A stretch of DNA of 39,735 nucleotides from the NCBI GenBank assembly GCA_052168355.1, contig JBQLZQ010000082.1, positions 1 to 39,735 on the forward strand, written 5' to 3'. The DNA is from JBQLZQ01 sp052168355. Lineage in GTDB: Bacteria; Pseudomonadota; Alphaproteobacteria; DSM-16000; Inquilinaceae. Every line of letters begins with the position of its first letter. Position 1 is the stretch's first letter. This document shows, piece by piece, positions 10,786-18,819 of this stretch. A model generated the notes under the pieces. The model was not told the origin of the DNA and did not search any database. It saw only the letters and a list, made by a program, of their open reading frames with translations. The position numbers and the translations under genes were made by a program.

Positions 10786-11261
10786 GTTTGCGCGACGGCC
10801 TCGCGGCGCAGCCGGTCGATCAACCCGTCGACGCCGGTTTCGATCAGGGTCAGCACGCGCTCGAAATCCGCGATGTCGCCGTAATAGGGATCGGGAACTT
10901 CGGCCGGCGCCGGTCCGGGCGCATCCTCCAGGAACAGCCGGACGCGGTGCCGCTCGGCATCGGGCGCCCGCCGGCGCAGGGTTTCCAGATGGCCGCGGTC
11001 CATCGCCAGGATGGTGTCGAACCGTTGGAAGTCGTCGGCCGTGACCTTGCGCGCCCGGATGGACGAAAGATCATAGCCGCGGCTGGCGGCGACCCGCCGG
11101 GCGCGGCCGTCGGCCGGATCGCCAACATGGTAGCCGTGGGTGCCGGCGCTGTCCGCCTCGATCCGGCCGGCCAGATCGGTGGCCGCCAGCCGGTGGCGGA
11201 ACACGCCCTCGGCGGTCGGGGACCGACAGATGTTTCCGGTGCAGACAAAAAGGATCTTCAT
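10782..11261 (-). CDS. Low-molecular-weight protein-tyrosine-phosphatase family protein
   Basis: 159 residues, full length for the family. The phosphate-binding loop CTGNICRS (nucleophile Cys7, Arg13) is at the N-terminus. The general-acid loop VPDPYYGD is near the C-terminus, and the conserved TAEGVFRH and DSAGTHGYHVG stretches lie between. It is cytosolic. It overlaps the fructosamine-kinase gene by 4 bases. Possible substrates are phosphotyrosine proteins or, given the partner, protein-bound ribulosamine-5-phosphate; human LMW-PTP-A is reported to act on the latter. There is no exopolysaccharide or tyrosine-kinase gene next to it that would point to Wzb-type function. Confidence 0.93.
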   Translation of the reverse strand: MKILFVCTGNICRSPTAEGVFRHRLAATDLAGRIEADSAGTHGYHVGDPADGRARRVAASRGYDLSSIRARKVTADDFQRFDTILAMDRGHLETLRRRAPDAERHRVRLFLEDAPGPAPAEVPDPYYGDIADFERVLTLIETGVDGLIDRLRREAVAQT

Positions 11262-11288
11262 CGCCCGCCGTTCTAACCCGGCTGCAGC

Positions 11289-12311
11289 TCAGTCGGCAAC
11301 GACGGGGCTGGTCGAAAGCGTCGCATCGGGATCCGCCTCGGTCGACGGGACCTGGCGGCCGCTCCGCCGGGGCGCGGGCGGGCGCTTCGTCATCCGGTCG
11401 AACAGCCTGAGGCCGACCAGAAAGACCGTTGCCTGGATCACGAAACCGACAAATATCAGTTTGCCGTCCGTTACATGGTCGGCCATCCACAGTCCGGGCG
11501 ACGGTAACGAGCCCCCGTCGCTGTGGATCAGCAGGACGAACAGCAGATTGTTGATGGCGTGGGCGCCGATGGCCAGTTCGGTGGTACCGTCCCGGATCGA
11601 CACGGCCATCAGCAGGATACCCATGCCGACATAGGTCAACCCCACCGGAACCGGCCCGAACGCCATCTCGGGGTTGGCCAGATGAACCATGCCGAACAGC
11701 AGGCCGATGATCAGGCACAGCAGCCAGGGCCGGTGTACGCCACGGCCGATCCATTGGGCGAGGTACCCTCGAAACAGCAGTTCCTCGGCCGTGGTCTGGA
11801 TCGGTGTCAGCACCAGGGCCAAGGGGATCAGCCAGAAGAAATCGGCATCCAGGTACGCCAGCCGTGGGAGCACCTCCCAGCCGCCGAACGCGACGGCGAT
11901 CCCCAGAACGATGATCTCCGCGACCAGGGTCGCGACCCCGAACAGGACCACGCCGGTCACGATCCTCGCCATGCTCACCCTCTGGGCGCCGGTGATCAGG
12001 CTTCTCAGCGGCCGGCGGTGGATTTTCCGGATCACCAGCCACTGCATCGCCAGGAAGCAGGCGAAGATGACGTTGATGGCCGCGTAGACCAGCAAGGGGG
12101 GGAAGAACGGACCCCCATCGGCAAAACGCCAGGCGATCCCGACGGACGCGCCGATGACGAGTCCGGCCAGGGTGCCGCCAAGGATGACGATCAGCAGGCC
12201 GACCGCATAGCGTCCGTGGGATGCCTTGCCATCCCGCCCAAGATCCAGGTAGTGCCGTATCGGCTCGTGGGGCCGGTTGTCCCGGTCGTCCTCGGTCGGG
12301 AGCAATGTCAT
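11289..12311 (-). CDS. CPBP-family intramembrane metalloprotease
   Basis: 340 residues with about eight hydrophobic helices. The CPBP (Abi, Rce1-like) motifs are in order: TTAEELLFRGYLAQW (Glu176, Glu177, Arg181), FGMVHLAN (His210) and GAHAINN (His251, Asn255). Members are membrane-embedded proteases, some linked to bacteriocin immunity or to protein maturation. Substrate is unknown. I use ATG 12311 because the longer frame to 12527 would run through the DUF6314 gene and lacks conserved sequence. The tail after the last helix is basic and proline-rich, hence cytoplasmic. It has a 27-base gap to the phosphatase gene downstream, so possibly one transcript. Confidence 0.85.
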   Translation of the reverse strand: MTLLPTEDDRDNRPHEPIRHYLDLGRDGKASHGRYAVGLLIVILGGTLAGLVIGASVGIAWRFADGGPFFPPLLVYAAINVIFACFLAMQWLVIRKIHRRPLRSLITGAQRVSMARIVTGVVLFGVATLVAEIIVLGIAVAFGGWEVLPRLAYLDADFFWLIPLALVLTPIQTTAEELLFRGYLAQWIGRGVHRPWLLCLIIGLLFGMVHLANPEMAFGPVPVGLTYVGMGILLMAVSIRDGTTELAIGAHAINNLLFVLLIHSDGGSLPSPGLWMADHVTDGKLIFVGFVIQATVFLVGLRLFDRMTKRPPAPRRSGRQVPSTEADPDATLSTSPVVAD

Positions 12312-12391
12312 TGGCTCGGTCTGTGTCGGGGGCGGGTCAACCGGCGGAGCATAACGACCTGGAATTGAACGATCCTTAACTCTCTCAGGGT

Positions 12392-12886
12392 TTAGCCGGC
12401 GGCGGTCTGCCGGCTGTACAGGGTGGCCAGGCGCAGCCTCTTGCTCGGGCCGGTCACGCGCCACAGCACGCACCAGGCATCCGGACGCAAGACCTTGAAC
12501 CGGGCGCGGTAAAGATCGGGATGGCACGGATGAACCGCCCGGGCGCGGCCAGTGGTCAGGTCAAGGCGATGGAATGGCCGGCCGTCCCGAAAGAAAACGG
12601 CGGCCGCCGACGGCGCTGGAAATTCATAGCGGTGGATCTGTTCCGCCGGGGCGTCGTGGTCGCCGATGCGCAGACGGCCGGTTTCGCGGTAGCGCAGCCC
12701 GTCCCCGTCCTCGGCGAAGACAGCACGGCCGGTAAACGATCCGCGCCGGCGCGGGCGGCGATCCAGGATCCGCCGTTCCACCGTCCAGGATCCGATCAAA
12801 TAGGCTCGCAAATCCGCGACCGGCCAGGCGCCGCCGTTGGCCGCCGGGGGCGAAGGTTCTAGGATTGGCGCATCGTCCGCTCTCAC
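12392..12886 (-). CDS. DUF6314 family protein
   Basis: 164 residues resembling the DUF6314 family of small cytosolic proteins of unknown function. Spaced motifs seen: YLIGSWTVERRI, a run of Gly/aromatic positions, FFRDGRPFHRLDL, HPCHPDLYRARF and WRVTGPSKRLRLATLYSR. The arrangement (alternating hydrophobic and charged strands) suggests a lipocalin-like beta barrel; that is inference. GTG start at 12886, only 14 bases from the divergent cobB start, so the two genes must share a very small promoter space. No enzymatic residues are evident. Confidence 0.7.
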   Translation of the reverse strand: MRADDAPILEPSPPAANGGAWPVADLRAYLIGSWTVERRILDRRPRRRGSFTGRAVFAEDGDGLRYRETGRLRIGDHDAPAEQIHRYEFPAPSAAAVFFRDGRPFHRLDLTTGRARAVHPCHPDLYRARFKVLRPDAWCVLWRVTGPSKRLRLATLYSRQTAAG

Positions 12887-12900
12887 GGTGTCATCCTACC

Positions 12901-13644
12901 ATGCCGATCGCCGAGCTTCCCGCGCGGATCACCGCCGCCACGCCCATCGTCATCCTGACCGGGGCGGGCATTTCGCGCGAGTCCGGGCTGGAGACGTTTC
13001 GCGATCCCGACGGCATCTGGGCCCGGCACCGGATCGAGGATGTGGCGACGCCCGAGGCCTTCGCCCGCGACCCGGCCAGGGTTCACGGGTTCTACAACGC
13101 CCGGCGGCGGGGCCTTATGGACCCGGCGGTGCGGCCCAACGCCGCCCACACGGCCCTGGCAAGGCTGGAATCGGCGTGGCCGGGCGGGGTCACCCTGGTG
13201 ACCCAGAACATCGACGATCTGCACGAACGGGGCGGCAGCGACGCCGTGGTGCACATGCATGGCGAGCTGCTCAAGGCGCGGTGCGCGGCGTGCGGCGCCG
13301 TCCGTGTCCATCGTCAGGATCTGTCGGCCGATCTTGTCTGCCCGGAGTGCCGGCGCAAAGGCTCCCTGCGGCCCGACGTGGTGTGGTTCGGCGAAATGCC
13401 GGTCGCCCTGGACGCGATCGGCGAGGCTCTGGAACGCTGCGGTCTGTTCGTCGCCATCGGCACGTCGGGGACCGTCTATCCCGCCGCCGGGTTCGTTCAG
13501 GAGGCACGGGCGGCCGGGGCCTTTACCCTGGAACTCAACGCCGAACCGTCGGAAATCGCGCGTCTGTTCGACGCCGTCGACCACGGCCCGGCGACGCGGA
13601 CGGTGCCGGCCCTGGTCGATGCCCTGCTGGACCGGTGTCCGTGA
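12901..13644 (+). CDS. cobB: NAD-dependent protein deacylase (sirtuin, CobB type)
   Basis: 247-residue class III sirtuin. It uses NAD+ to remove acyl groups from lysines. Rossmann motif TGAGIS (Gly21-Ser25), TQNIDDLHERGG, catalytic His120 in HMHGELL, zinc-binding Cys pairs CAAC and CPEC, then VWFGEMP and IGTSGTVYPAAG. Tyr65 and Arg68 in YNARRRG match the Tyr-x-x-Arg pair that in E. coli CobB and human SIRT5 recognises succinyl/malonyl lysine, so desuccinylation as well as deacetylation is expected. ATG 12901 is used because the longer frame (GTG 12865) runs into the divergent gene. The 3' end overlaps the next start by 4 bases. Confidence 0.95.
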   Translation: MPIAELPARITAATPIVILTGAGISRESGLETFRDPDGIWARHRIEDVATPEAFARDPARVHGFYNARRRGLMDPAVRPNAAHTALARLESAWPGGVTLVTQNIDDLHERGGSDAVVHMHGELLKARCAACGAVRVHRQDLSADLVCPECRRKGSLRPDVVWFGEMPVALDAIGEALERCGLFVAIGTSGTVYPAAGFVQEARAAGAFTLELNAEPSEIARLFDAVDHGPATRTVPALVDALLDRCP

Positions 13645-14261
13645 CCGGCCCGGCGGACAGGGTCGCGGCCGAGGACCTGGAGGCCGCGCTGGCCGAGGCG
13701 CGGGCGTGCCGCGTGTGCGCGGCCCACCTGCCCCTGGGGCCGCGGCCGGTGATGCGGGCCAGCGTCACGGCCGGGCTGCTGATCATCGGCCAGGCGCCGG
13801 GAACGCGGGTGCACGAAACCGGCATCCCGTGGAACGACGCCAGCGGCGACCGGCTGCGCGACTGGCTGGGCCTGGACCGCGAGGCGTTTTACGACGAAAC
13901 CCGGATCGCCATCGTGCCCATGGGGTTCTGCTATCCCGGGGTCGATGCCAAGGGGGGCGACAAGCCGCCGCGGCCGGAATGCGCGCCGCTGTGGCACCCG
14001 CGTCTGCTGGCCGGGATGCCGTCCATCCGCCTGACGCTGCTGGTCGGCGTCTATGCCCAGAAGCGCTATCTGGGCACGGCGCGGAAGAAGACCATGACCG
14101 ACACGGTGCGGGCCTGGCGCGATTACGGGCCAAACCTGCTGCCCCTGCCTCATCCAAGCTGGCGCAACACCGCCTGGCTGCGGCGCAACCCGTGGTTCGA
14201 GGCCGAGATCCTGCCGGTCCTGCGCGCCGCCACCACGGACCTGGTTACGCGGGAAGGGTAG
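13641..14261 (+). CDS. Uracil-DNA glycosylase superfamily protein
   Basis: 206 residues. The UDG-fold motifs are IIGQAPGTRVHETGIPWND (substrate-binding loop with GQAPG) and, near the end, PLPHPSWRN, the counterpart of the HPSxRN loop. CRVCAAHLP near the N-terminus holds two cysteines but not a full FeS set, so it is not a canonical family 4 enzyme. It belongs to the COG1573-like group whose substrates are mostly untested. GTG 13641 overlaps the cobB stop (GTGA), giving tight coupling. The reading frame extends upstream to 12837 but that part is a shadow of cobB. The 3' end overlaps the convergent arsR-type gene by 17 bases. Confidence 0.85.
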   Translation: MTGPADRVAAEDLEAALAEARACRVCAAHLPLGPRPVMRASVTAGLLIIGQAPGTRVHETGIPWNDASGDRLRDWLGLDREAFYDETRIAIVPMGFCYPGVDAKGGDKPPRPECAPLWHPRLLAGMPSIRLTLLVGVYAQKRYLGTARKKTMTDTVRAWRDYGPNLLPLPHPSWRNTAWLRRNPWFEAEILPVLRAATTDLVTREG

Positions 14262-14967
14262 GCGGGCCGGCGCCCGGCCCGTCGGCGGCAATCCCCAGAA
14301 GGGTCCGGAACGAGTCCCGTCCCGAGTCGCCGACATGGATGACGCGGCTGCCGGGGTCGCGGCGCAGCCAGTCCAGATCGATGAACCGGGTCAGCAGCGC
14401 GTCGCCCAGCGCGCCGCCCACATGCGGCCGCCGTTCGCTCCAGTCCAGGCACGGCCGGGTCAGGGCCCGGCGGTTCCGACGGACGGCGCCGAGGTCGATG
14501 CCCAGCGTGGCGAAGAAGGCGGCGCCATCCTGCGTCGGGGCGAAGTCCCGTGCCGCCGGTTCCAGATAGCCCTTGGCGACCAGGGCCTCGGCAACGGCGA
14601 CGCCCAGGGTGCCGGCCAGATGGCGGTAACAGGACCGGGCATGGCGCATCGCCTGATCGCGCGGGCCCGGCGGCCGCCGCCGCGGGGCTGCCTGCTGGGA
14701 CAGGACCATCAGCGCCTCCAGCGCCTCGGCGACGGCGGCGTGGGCCAGCCGGAAGTACCGGTGGCGGCCCTGCCGGACCTGGGTCACCAGCCCGGCCGCG
14801 ACCAGTTTCGACAGATGGCTGCTGGCGGTGGGCGGCATCACGCCGGCGATCACGGCCAGCTCGCTCGCCGTCAGGGCCTGGCCGTCCAGGAGGGCCGTCA
14901 GCATGTTGGCGCGCGCCGGATCGCCGATCACGGCGGCCACCTCCGCGATATAGGGTGCGTCATTCAT
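14245..14967 (-). CDS. ArsR-family transcriptional regulator with C-terminal domain
   Basis: 240 residues. The winged helix is at about 5-90 (GDPARANMLTALLDG; ASELAVIAGVMPPTASSHLSKLVAAGLV; QGRHRYFRL). The rest carries the extra domain common in this ArsR subgroup: ARSCYRHLAGTLGVAVAEALVAKGYL, then CLDWSERRPHVGGALGDALL. It lacks the ELCVCDL metal site of ArsR/SmtB, so the signal is probably not arsenic or zinc at that site. It is divergent from a DUF1127 gene with 64 bases between, so it probably controls itself and that gene. ATG 14967. Confidence 0.88.
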   Translation of the reverse strand: MNDAPYIAEVAAVIGDPARANMLTALLDGQALTASELAVIAGVMPPTASSHLSKLVAAGLVTQVRQGRHRYFRLAHAAVAEALEALMVLSQQAAPRRRPPGPRDQAMRHARSCYRHLAGTLGVAVAEALVAKGYLEPAARDFAPTQDGAAFFATLGIDLGAVRRNRRALTRPCLDWSERRPHVGGALGDALLTRFIDLDWLRRDPGSRVIHVGDSGRDSFRTLLGIAADGPGAGPPTLPA

Positions 14968-15031
14968 CCTTCGATCTTAGCCGAACTATCAAATGTGGAC
15001 AAGGCCGCTTGTGTAGACGACACTTCGGGGC
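14968..15031. promoter_or_regulatory. Divergent promoter region, arsR-type gene / DUF1127 gene
   Basis: 64 bases separate the two divergent starts. They contain the small inverted repeat ACAAG-gccg-CTTGT at 14999-15012 and the AT-richer aactatcaaat at about 14984-14993. The repeat is a plausible operator for the adjacent ArsR-family protein. No canonical -35/-10 pair is obvious. Confidence 0.35.
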
Positions 15032-15241
15032 ATGACGAATGATAGAAACATCGATATCGAAGCCGCCGGCGGGTGGTTCCCCCGCGTCGGGCAGGCGGTC
15101 CTGGGCCTTGTGTGGGTGTGGCTCTTCCGCCGCCGGTCCCGCCGGCATCTCCGGGATCTGGACGCCCACCTGCTGCGGGACATCGGCCTCGATCCCGAAA
15201 TGATCCAGCGGGAGGCGCGCAAGCCGTTCTGGCGGGCGTGA
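15032..15241 (+). CDS. DUF1127 domain small protein (YjiS-like)
   Basis: 69 residues. The C-terminal half is the DUF1127 motif: RRSRRHLRDLDAHLLRDIGLDPEMIQREARKPFW, a basic amphipathic helix pair. Short DUF1127 proteins in alphaproteobacteria have been linked to RNA-binding regulation and to phosphate, carbon and stress responses. The N-terminal 30 residues are less conserved and include a hydrophobic patch (VLGLVWVWLF). It is divergent from an ArsR-family regulator, a recurrent pairing. It is cytosolic. Confidence 0.85.
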   Translation: MTNDRNIDIEAAGGWFPRVGQAVLGLVWVWLFRRRSRRHLRDLDAHLLRDIGLDPEMIQREARKPFWRA

Positions 15242-15266
15242 CGAACCCCCGACCGACCCGCCAGGC

Positions 15267-15662
15267 TCAGCCCGCCTGGGCCTCCAGCGCCTCCATGTCC
15301 TCGTCGGACAGGCCGAAATGGTGGCCGATTTCGTGGATCAGGACGTGACGCACCAGATGGGTCAGGTCCTCGCCGCTTTCACACCAATAGTCGAGCATCG
15401 GCCGGCGGTAGAGGAAGATCATGTCGACCTGCTGGGGTACGGCGTTTTCCCGGGCGCCGAAGGGGATGCCGGAATACAGGCCGAGCAGGTCGTAGGGGCT
15501 GTCCAGCTCCATCTCCCGCACCGTGTCCTCGTCGGGAAACTCCTCGACCCGGATGGGCACGCCACGGGCCATGTCGCGCAGGATCGGCGGGATGGCGGCG
15601 AATGCCTGCTCGGCCAGGATGGCGATGTCGTCCAGGGTCGGGGCTGCGGTGTGGCGGGGCAT
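15267..15662 (-). CDS. Metallopeptidase family protein (TTHA0227-like minimal zincin)
   Basis: 131 residues, typical of the small MMP_TTHA0227-like family. The zinc motif is HEIGHHFGLSD (His110, Glu111, His114, with Asp120 as likely third ligand). It is preceded by the family's GLYSGIPFG and DMIFLYRRPMLDY strands. No signal peptide; cytosolic. Peptidase activity of this family is inferred from fold rather than shown. I take the ATG at 15662; the longer frame to 15935 overlaps the divergent dehydratase gene and has no conserved residues. The intergenic gap to the DUF1127 stop is 25 bases (convergent). Confidence 0.88.
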   Translation of the reverse strand: MPRHTAAPTLDDIAILAEQAFAAIPPILRDMARGVPIRVEEFPDEDTVREMELDSPYDLLGLYSGIPFGARENAVPQQVDMIFLYRRPMLDYWCESGEDLTHLVRHVLIHEIGHHFGLSDEDMEALEAQAG

Positions 15663-15710
15663 CGGTCCGTCCGCTAAGGTTGCGGTGGGCGCAACAGGCA
15701 AGGTCCGGTC

Positions 15711-16001
15711 ATGGCGCAAAAACTCGAACCCACGGCGCGCGCGGCGGCGCTGGCCGACCTCGACGGCTGGTCGAACGTGGACGGACGCGACGCCATCGGC
15801 AAGGAATTCACGTTTCGCTCCTTCAACGAAGCCTTCGGGTTCATGACCCGGGTGGCGCTCAAGGCCGAGAAGATGAACCACCATCCCGAATGGTTCAACG
15901 TCTACAACCGCGTCGCCGTGACGCTGACTACCCACGATGCCGACGGGGTGACGGATCTGGACGTGACCCTGGCCCGGTTCATGAACAAGGCAGCGGGATG
16001 A
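15711..16001 (+). CDS. phhB: Pterin-4a-carbinolamine dehydratase
   Basis: 96 residues, usual length for the PCD/DCoH family, which dehydrates 4a-hydroxytetrahydropterin formed by aromatic amino acid hydroxylases. The active-site signature EKMNHHPEWFNVYNRV (His57, His58) and THDADGVTDLD (His75) are intact. No phenylalanine hydroxylase gene lies nearby, which is common; in bacteria the enzyme may also serve the molybdopterin or folate area. Its stop overlaps the start of the DUF3429 gene by 4 bases (ATGA). Confidence 0.95.
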   Translation: MAQKLEPTARAAALADLDGWSNVDGRDAIGKEFTFRSFNEAFGFMTRVALKAEKMNHHPEWFNVYNRVAVTLTTHDADGVTDLDVTLARFMNKAAG

Positions 16002-16546
16002 GCCGGGTTCTCTCCGGGGTGCCGCCGGCCGCCGCCCTGCTGGGGTTCGCCGGGCTGATCCCGTTTTACGCCACCGGGATCGGCGTGTGGCTGGTGGAGG
16101 ATCTGCGCTGGGCCGGGTGGCTGTTCTTCATGCAGATCGCCTATGGCGCATGTATCGCCAGTTTCATGGGCGCGGTCCATTGGGGGCTGGCGATGGCCAA
16201 TCTGGGATGGGAAGCGCAGCGCACGCCGCAGCCCCAGCGCCTCAACGACGGCGGCGACGGTTCGCCGCGTCCGCTGGCGCCGACTCGCCAGATGGGGTTC
16301 AGCGTCGTGCCGGCGCTGATGGCCTGGGGGGCGCTGGTCTGGGGATCGCTGGTTCCCGGCGCCCATCTGCCGACCCTGCTGTTGCTGATGGTCACCTTCG
16401 TGGTCGCCCTGGCCGCCGACCGGCGGGCCGTGCGCTATGCCCTGGCGCCGCTGTGGTATCTCGATCTGCGGATCCCGCTGACGATGCTGGTGGAGGTGGC
16501 GCTGCTGTTGAGCCTGGTCCGGCTGCTCACGGTGCCGGCGGCATAG
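15998..16546 (+). CDS. DUF3429 family membrane protein
   Basis: 182 residues with about five hydrophobic helices (GVPPAAALLGFAGLIPFYA; LFFMQIAYGACIASFMGAVHWGLAM; two in the centre; PLTMLVEVALLLSLVRLL at the end). The conserved FMGAVHWGLAM motif marks the DUF3429 family, whose function is unknown. An inserted Pro/Arg/Gly-rich loop of about 30 residues (EAQRTPQPQRLNDGGDG) lies between helices 2 and 3. It overlaps the dehydratase gene, so it is translationally coupled. An inner-membrane location is inferred from the helices. Confidence 0.82.
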   Translation: MSRVLSGVPPAAALLGFAGLIPFYATGIGVWLVEDLRWAGWLFFMQIAYGACIASFMGAVHWGLAMANLGWEAQRTPQPQRLNDGGDGSPRPLAPTRQMGFSVVPALMAWGALVWGSLVPGAHLPTLLLLMVTFVVALAADRRAVRYALAPLWYLDLRIPLTMLVEVALLLSLVRLLTVPAA

Positions 16547-16574
16547 GCTGGGAGTCGGCCGTCCGGCCTGGCCG

Positions 16575-17522
16575 TCAGTGCTTGTCCCGTCCCGACCCGG
16601 CGGCGATCGGGCCCGGATTCGGCGACCGGCGCTGGCGGGCGACGATGGCTTCGCGCCGGGCGATATAGACGGTCGAGACGATGATGATGGCGGCGCCGGC
16701 CCAGGTCCAGGCATCCACCGTTTCCCCGAACAGGAAGTACCCGGCCGCCGCGACCAGCGGCAGGCGGATATATTCGAACGGCACCACCGCCGACGTTTCC
16801 GCCACCGCCAGGGCCCGGGCGAAGCAGAGATGGCCGATCGTGCCCAGCGCGCCGGTCGCGGCCATCAGGGCCCACATCTCCCACGACGGCCATGTCCACA
16901 CGAACAGCGCCGGCAGCAGCGACATCGGCGTCATGAACAGGGTCATGTAGGTGACGATGGCGCTGGAGGATTCGGTGCGCGCCAGGATCTTGACCTGCAG
17001 CGCCGACCCGGCGGCCGCGGCGGCCGACAGCAGCACGATGACGGCCGGCGCCGTGATCATGTCGGCGCCCGGGCGCAGGATGATGATGACCCCGACAAAG
17101 CCGATGATGGTGGCGCTCCAGCGCCGGCGGCGGACGATCTCTCCCAGGAACAGGGCGGCGCCGATGGTCGCGAACAGCGGTGTGGTGAAGCCCAGCGCCA
17201 CCGCCTCGGCCAGCGGCATCAGCGCCAGGGCCGAAAACCAGCACAGCATGGCGAACAGACCGGTGGCCGCCCTTGTCATGTGCAGCCGCAGCTTTTGGGT
17301 GCGCAGGCCGCCCAGACCCGTCCGGGCCAGCCAGGGCAGCATAAAGGCAAGGCCGAACAGGTTGCGCAGGAACGCCGCCTCGAACGGATGCATCGCCTGG
17401 GTGGCGGTGCGCACCAGGATGACCATGACCGACAGGACGACGGTCGCCGCGATCATCCACAAGATGCCCTGCACCGGCAGGGGCAGGGCCGCACCGGCGG
17501 CACGGAGGGTGGAGAGCGACAT
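16575..17522 (-). CDS. DMT-superfamily exporter (EamA domains)
   Basis: 315 residues, ten predicted membrane helices in two EamA repeats (first about 18-145, second about 160-295). Family features: FLRNLFGLAFMLPWLA, LAEAVALGFTTPLFATIGAALFLGE in repeat 1, and VVPFEYIRLPLVAAAGYFLFGE in repeat 2, which carry the conserved Pro and Gly-Glu positions. It is likely an inner-membrane metabolite or drug exporter; substrate unknown. The C-terminal tail is basic and cytosolic. It is convergent with the DUF3429 gene (28-base gap) and downstream of the Bcr/CflA genes on the same strand, separated from them by 77 bases. Confidence 0.9.
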   Translation of the reverse strand: MSLSTLRAAGAALPLPVQGILWMIAATVVLSVMVILVRTATQAMHPFEAAFLRNLFGLAFMLPWLARTGLGGLRTQKLRLHMTRAATGLFAMLCWFSALALMPLAEAVALGFTTPLFATIGAALFLGEIVRRRRWSATIIGFVGVIIILRPGADMITAPAVIVLLSAAAAAGSALQVKILARTESSSAIVTYMTLFMTPMSLLPALFVWTWPSWEMWALMAATGALGTIGHLCFARALAVAETSAVVPFEYIRLPLVAAAGYFLFGETVDAWTWAGAAIIIVSTVYIARREAIVARQRRSPNPGPIAAGSGRDKH

Positions 17523-17599
17523 GATGAAACAAGGCTAGGACGGTTTGGCGCGAACCGCCAGGATTTGTCGCATGTCGGGGCCTCTTCCCGAAAGGATCC

Positions 17600-18817
17600 T
17601 CAGCCGGCCGGGCGGGTCGTGGGGCGCCGTGGCCGGACCATCCCGACATAGGCCAGGGCCGCGGCCAGGGAGACAAGGGCGATGGCACCGGCCATGGGCA
17701 GGGCGGTGGGGCCGGCCAGCCGGCCGACGGCGATGCCGACCAGGGCCGCCATGCCCATCTGGCAAAAGCCCATCAGCGCCGACGCCAGGCCGGTCATGGT
17801 GGCAAACGGGGCGATGGCCCCGGCCGTCGCGTTGGGCAGCACGAACCCGAGCCCGATCATGACCACCATCATGGGGCCGACCACGGCAGCCGCCGACAGA
17901 TATCCGGCCAGGGCGCAGGCGGTCATGACGATGCCGCCGAGGCACGCGACGGTGCCGCCCATCACGATCATGCGGTCGATGCCCAGGCGCCGGGTCAGAC
18001 GCCCGGCGCCGAACGTTCCGATCATGTAGCCGACGACGACGGCGGCGAAGCTGAACCCGTACAGCGACGGCGACAGGCCCAGAACGTCGACCAGCAGGAA
18101 CGACGACCCGGAAATGAAGGAGAAGATGGCCGAATAGGAAAAGGCGACGATCAGCAGATACCCCATATAGCGGCGGTGCATCAGCAGGCTGACATAGTTG
18201 CGGGCCAGACGGCCGGGCCGCGTCGCCTCCGGGTCGCGCCGCATATTGGTTTCGGGCAGCAGCAGGACCAGTCCGGCCAACGCCGCCGCGCCGAAGGCGG
18301 CCAGCGCCCAAAAGCTGGCGCGCCACCCCAGCCACTCGGTCAACTGGCCGCCCAGGATGGGGCCCAGCGCCGGGGCAAGGGCCATGGCCATGGACAGATA
18401 GGCCAGGATGCGCGCGGCGCCGTCGGGCCCGTGGATGTCGCGCACCACGGCGCGGCCCAGCACCGGACCGCAGCAGGCCCCCAGCGCCTGCACGAAGCGC
18501 AGCGCGATCAGCATCTCGATCGACGTGGCCAGGGCGCAGGCCACGCCGCTGGCGGCGTACAGGGCGACACCGCCGATCAGCAGGCGGCGGCGCCCGAACC
18601 GGTCGCTCAAAGGGCCGTAGAACAGCTGTCCGACCGCCAGCCCGACCAAGAAGACGCTAAGGGTCAACTGGCCCTCGGCGGGGCTGTCGGCCAATTCCCG
18701 GGTCAGGTCCGGCAGCGCCGGCAGGTAAAGATCGGTCGACAACGGGCCCAGCGCCACCAGAACAGCCAGCAGACAGGTGACGCCGGCCGATCGGGCCGCG
18801 ACGGGAGCGACCGTCAC
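17600..18817 (-). CDS. Bcr/CflA-family multidrug efflux MFS transporter
   Basis: 405 residues with 12 helices. Typical of the Bcr/CflA drug-resistance group: the helix 1 motif ALGPLSTDLYLPALPDL, motif A between helices 2 and 3 (GPLSDRFGRRRLLIGG), and FVQALGACCGPVLGRAVVRD in helix 4-5. It probably exports drugs or small metabolites by proton antiport. The GTG start lies 2 bases after the stop of the YgjP-like gene, so they are co-transcribed. It is similar in layout to the transporter at 19529-20749, a likely paralogue. Confidence 0.92.
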   Translation of the reverse strand: MTVAPVAARSAGVTCLLAVLVALGPLSTDLYLPALPDLTRELADSPAEGQLTLSVFLVGLAVGQLFYGPLSDRFGRRRLLIGGVALYAASGVACALATSIEMLIALRFVQALGACCGPVLGRAVVRDIHGPDGAARILAYLSMAMALAPALGPILGGQLTEWLGWRASFWALAAFGAAALAGLVLLLPETNMRRDPEATRPGRLARNYVSLLMHRRYMGYLLIVAFSYSAIFSFISGSSFLLVDVLGLSPSLYGFSFAAVVVGYMIGTFGAGRLTRRLGIDRMIVMGGTVACLGGIVMTACALAGYLSAAAVVGPMMVVMIGLGFVLPNATAGAIAPFATMTGLASALMGFCQMGMAALVGIAVGRLAGPTALPMAGAIALVSLAAALAYVGMVRPRRPTTRPAG

Positions 18818-18819
18818 TC

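Noticed and set aside
12312..12527. N-terminal extension of the CPBP protease frame
   Set aside because: Would overlap the DUF6314 gene and adds a proline-rich stretch with no family similarity; ATG 12311 is followed by a normal start.
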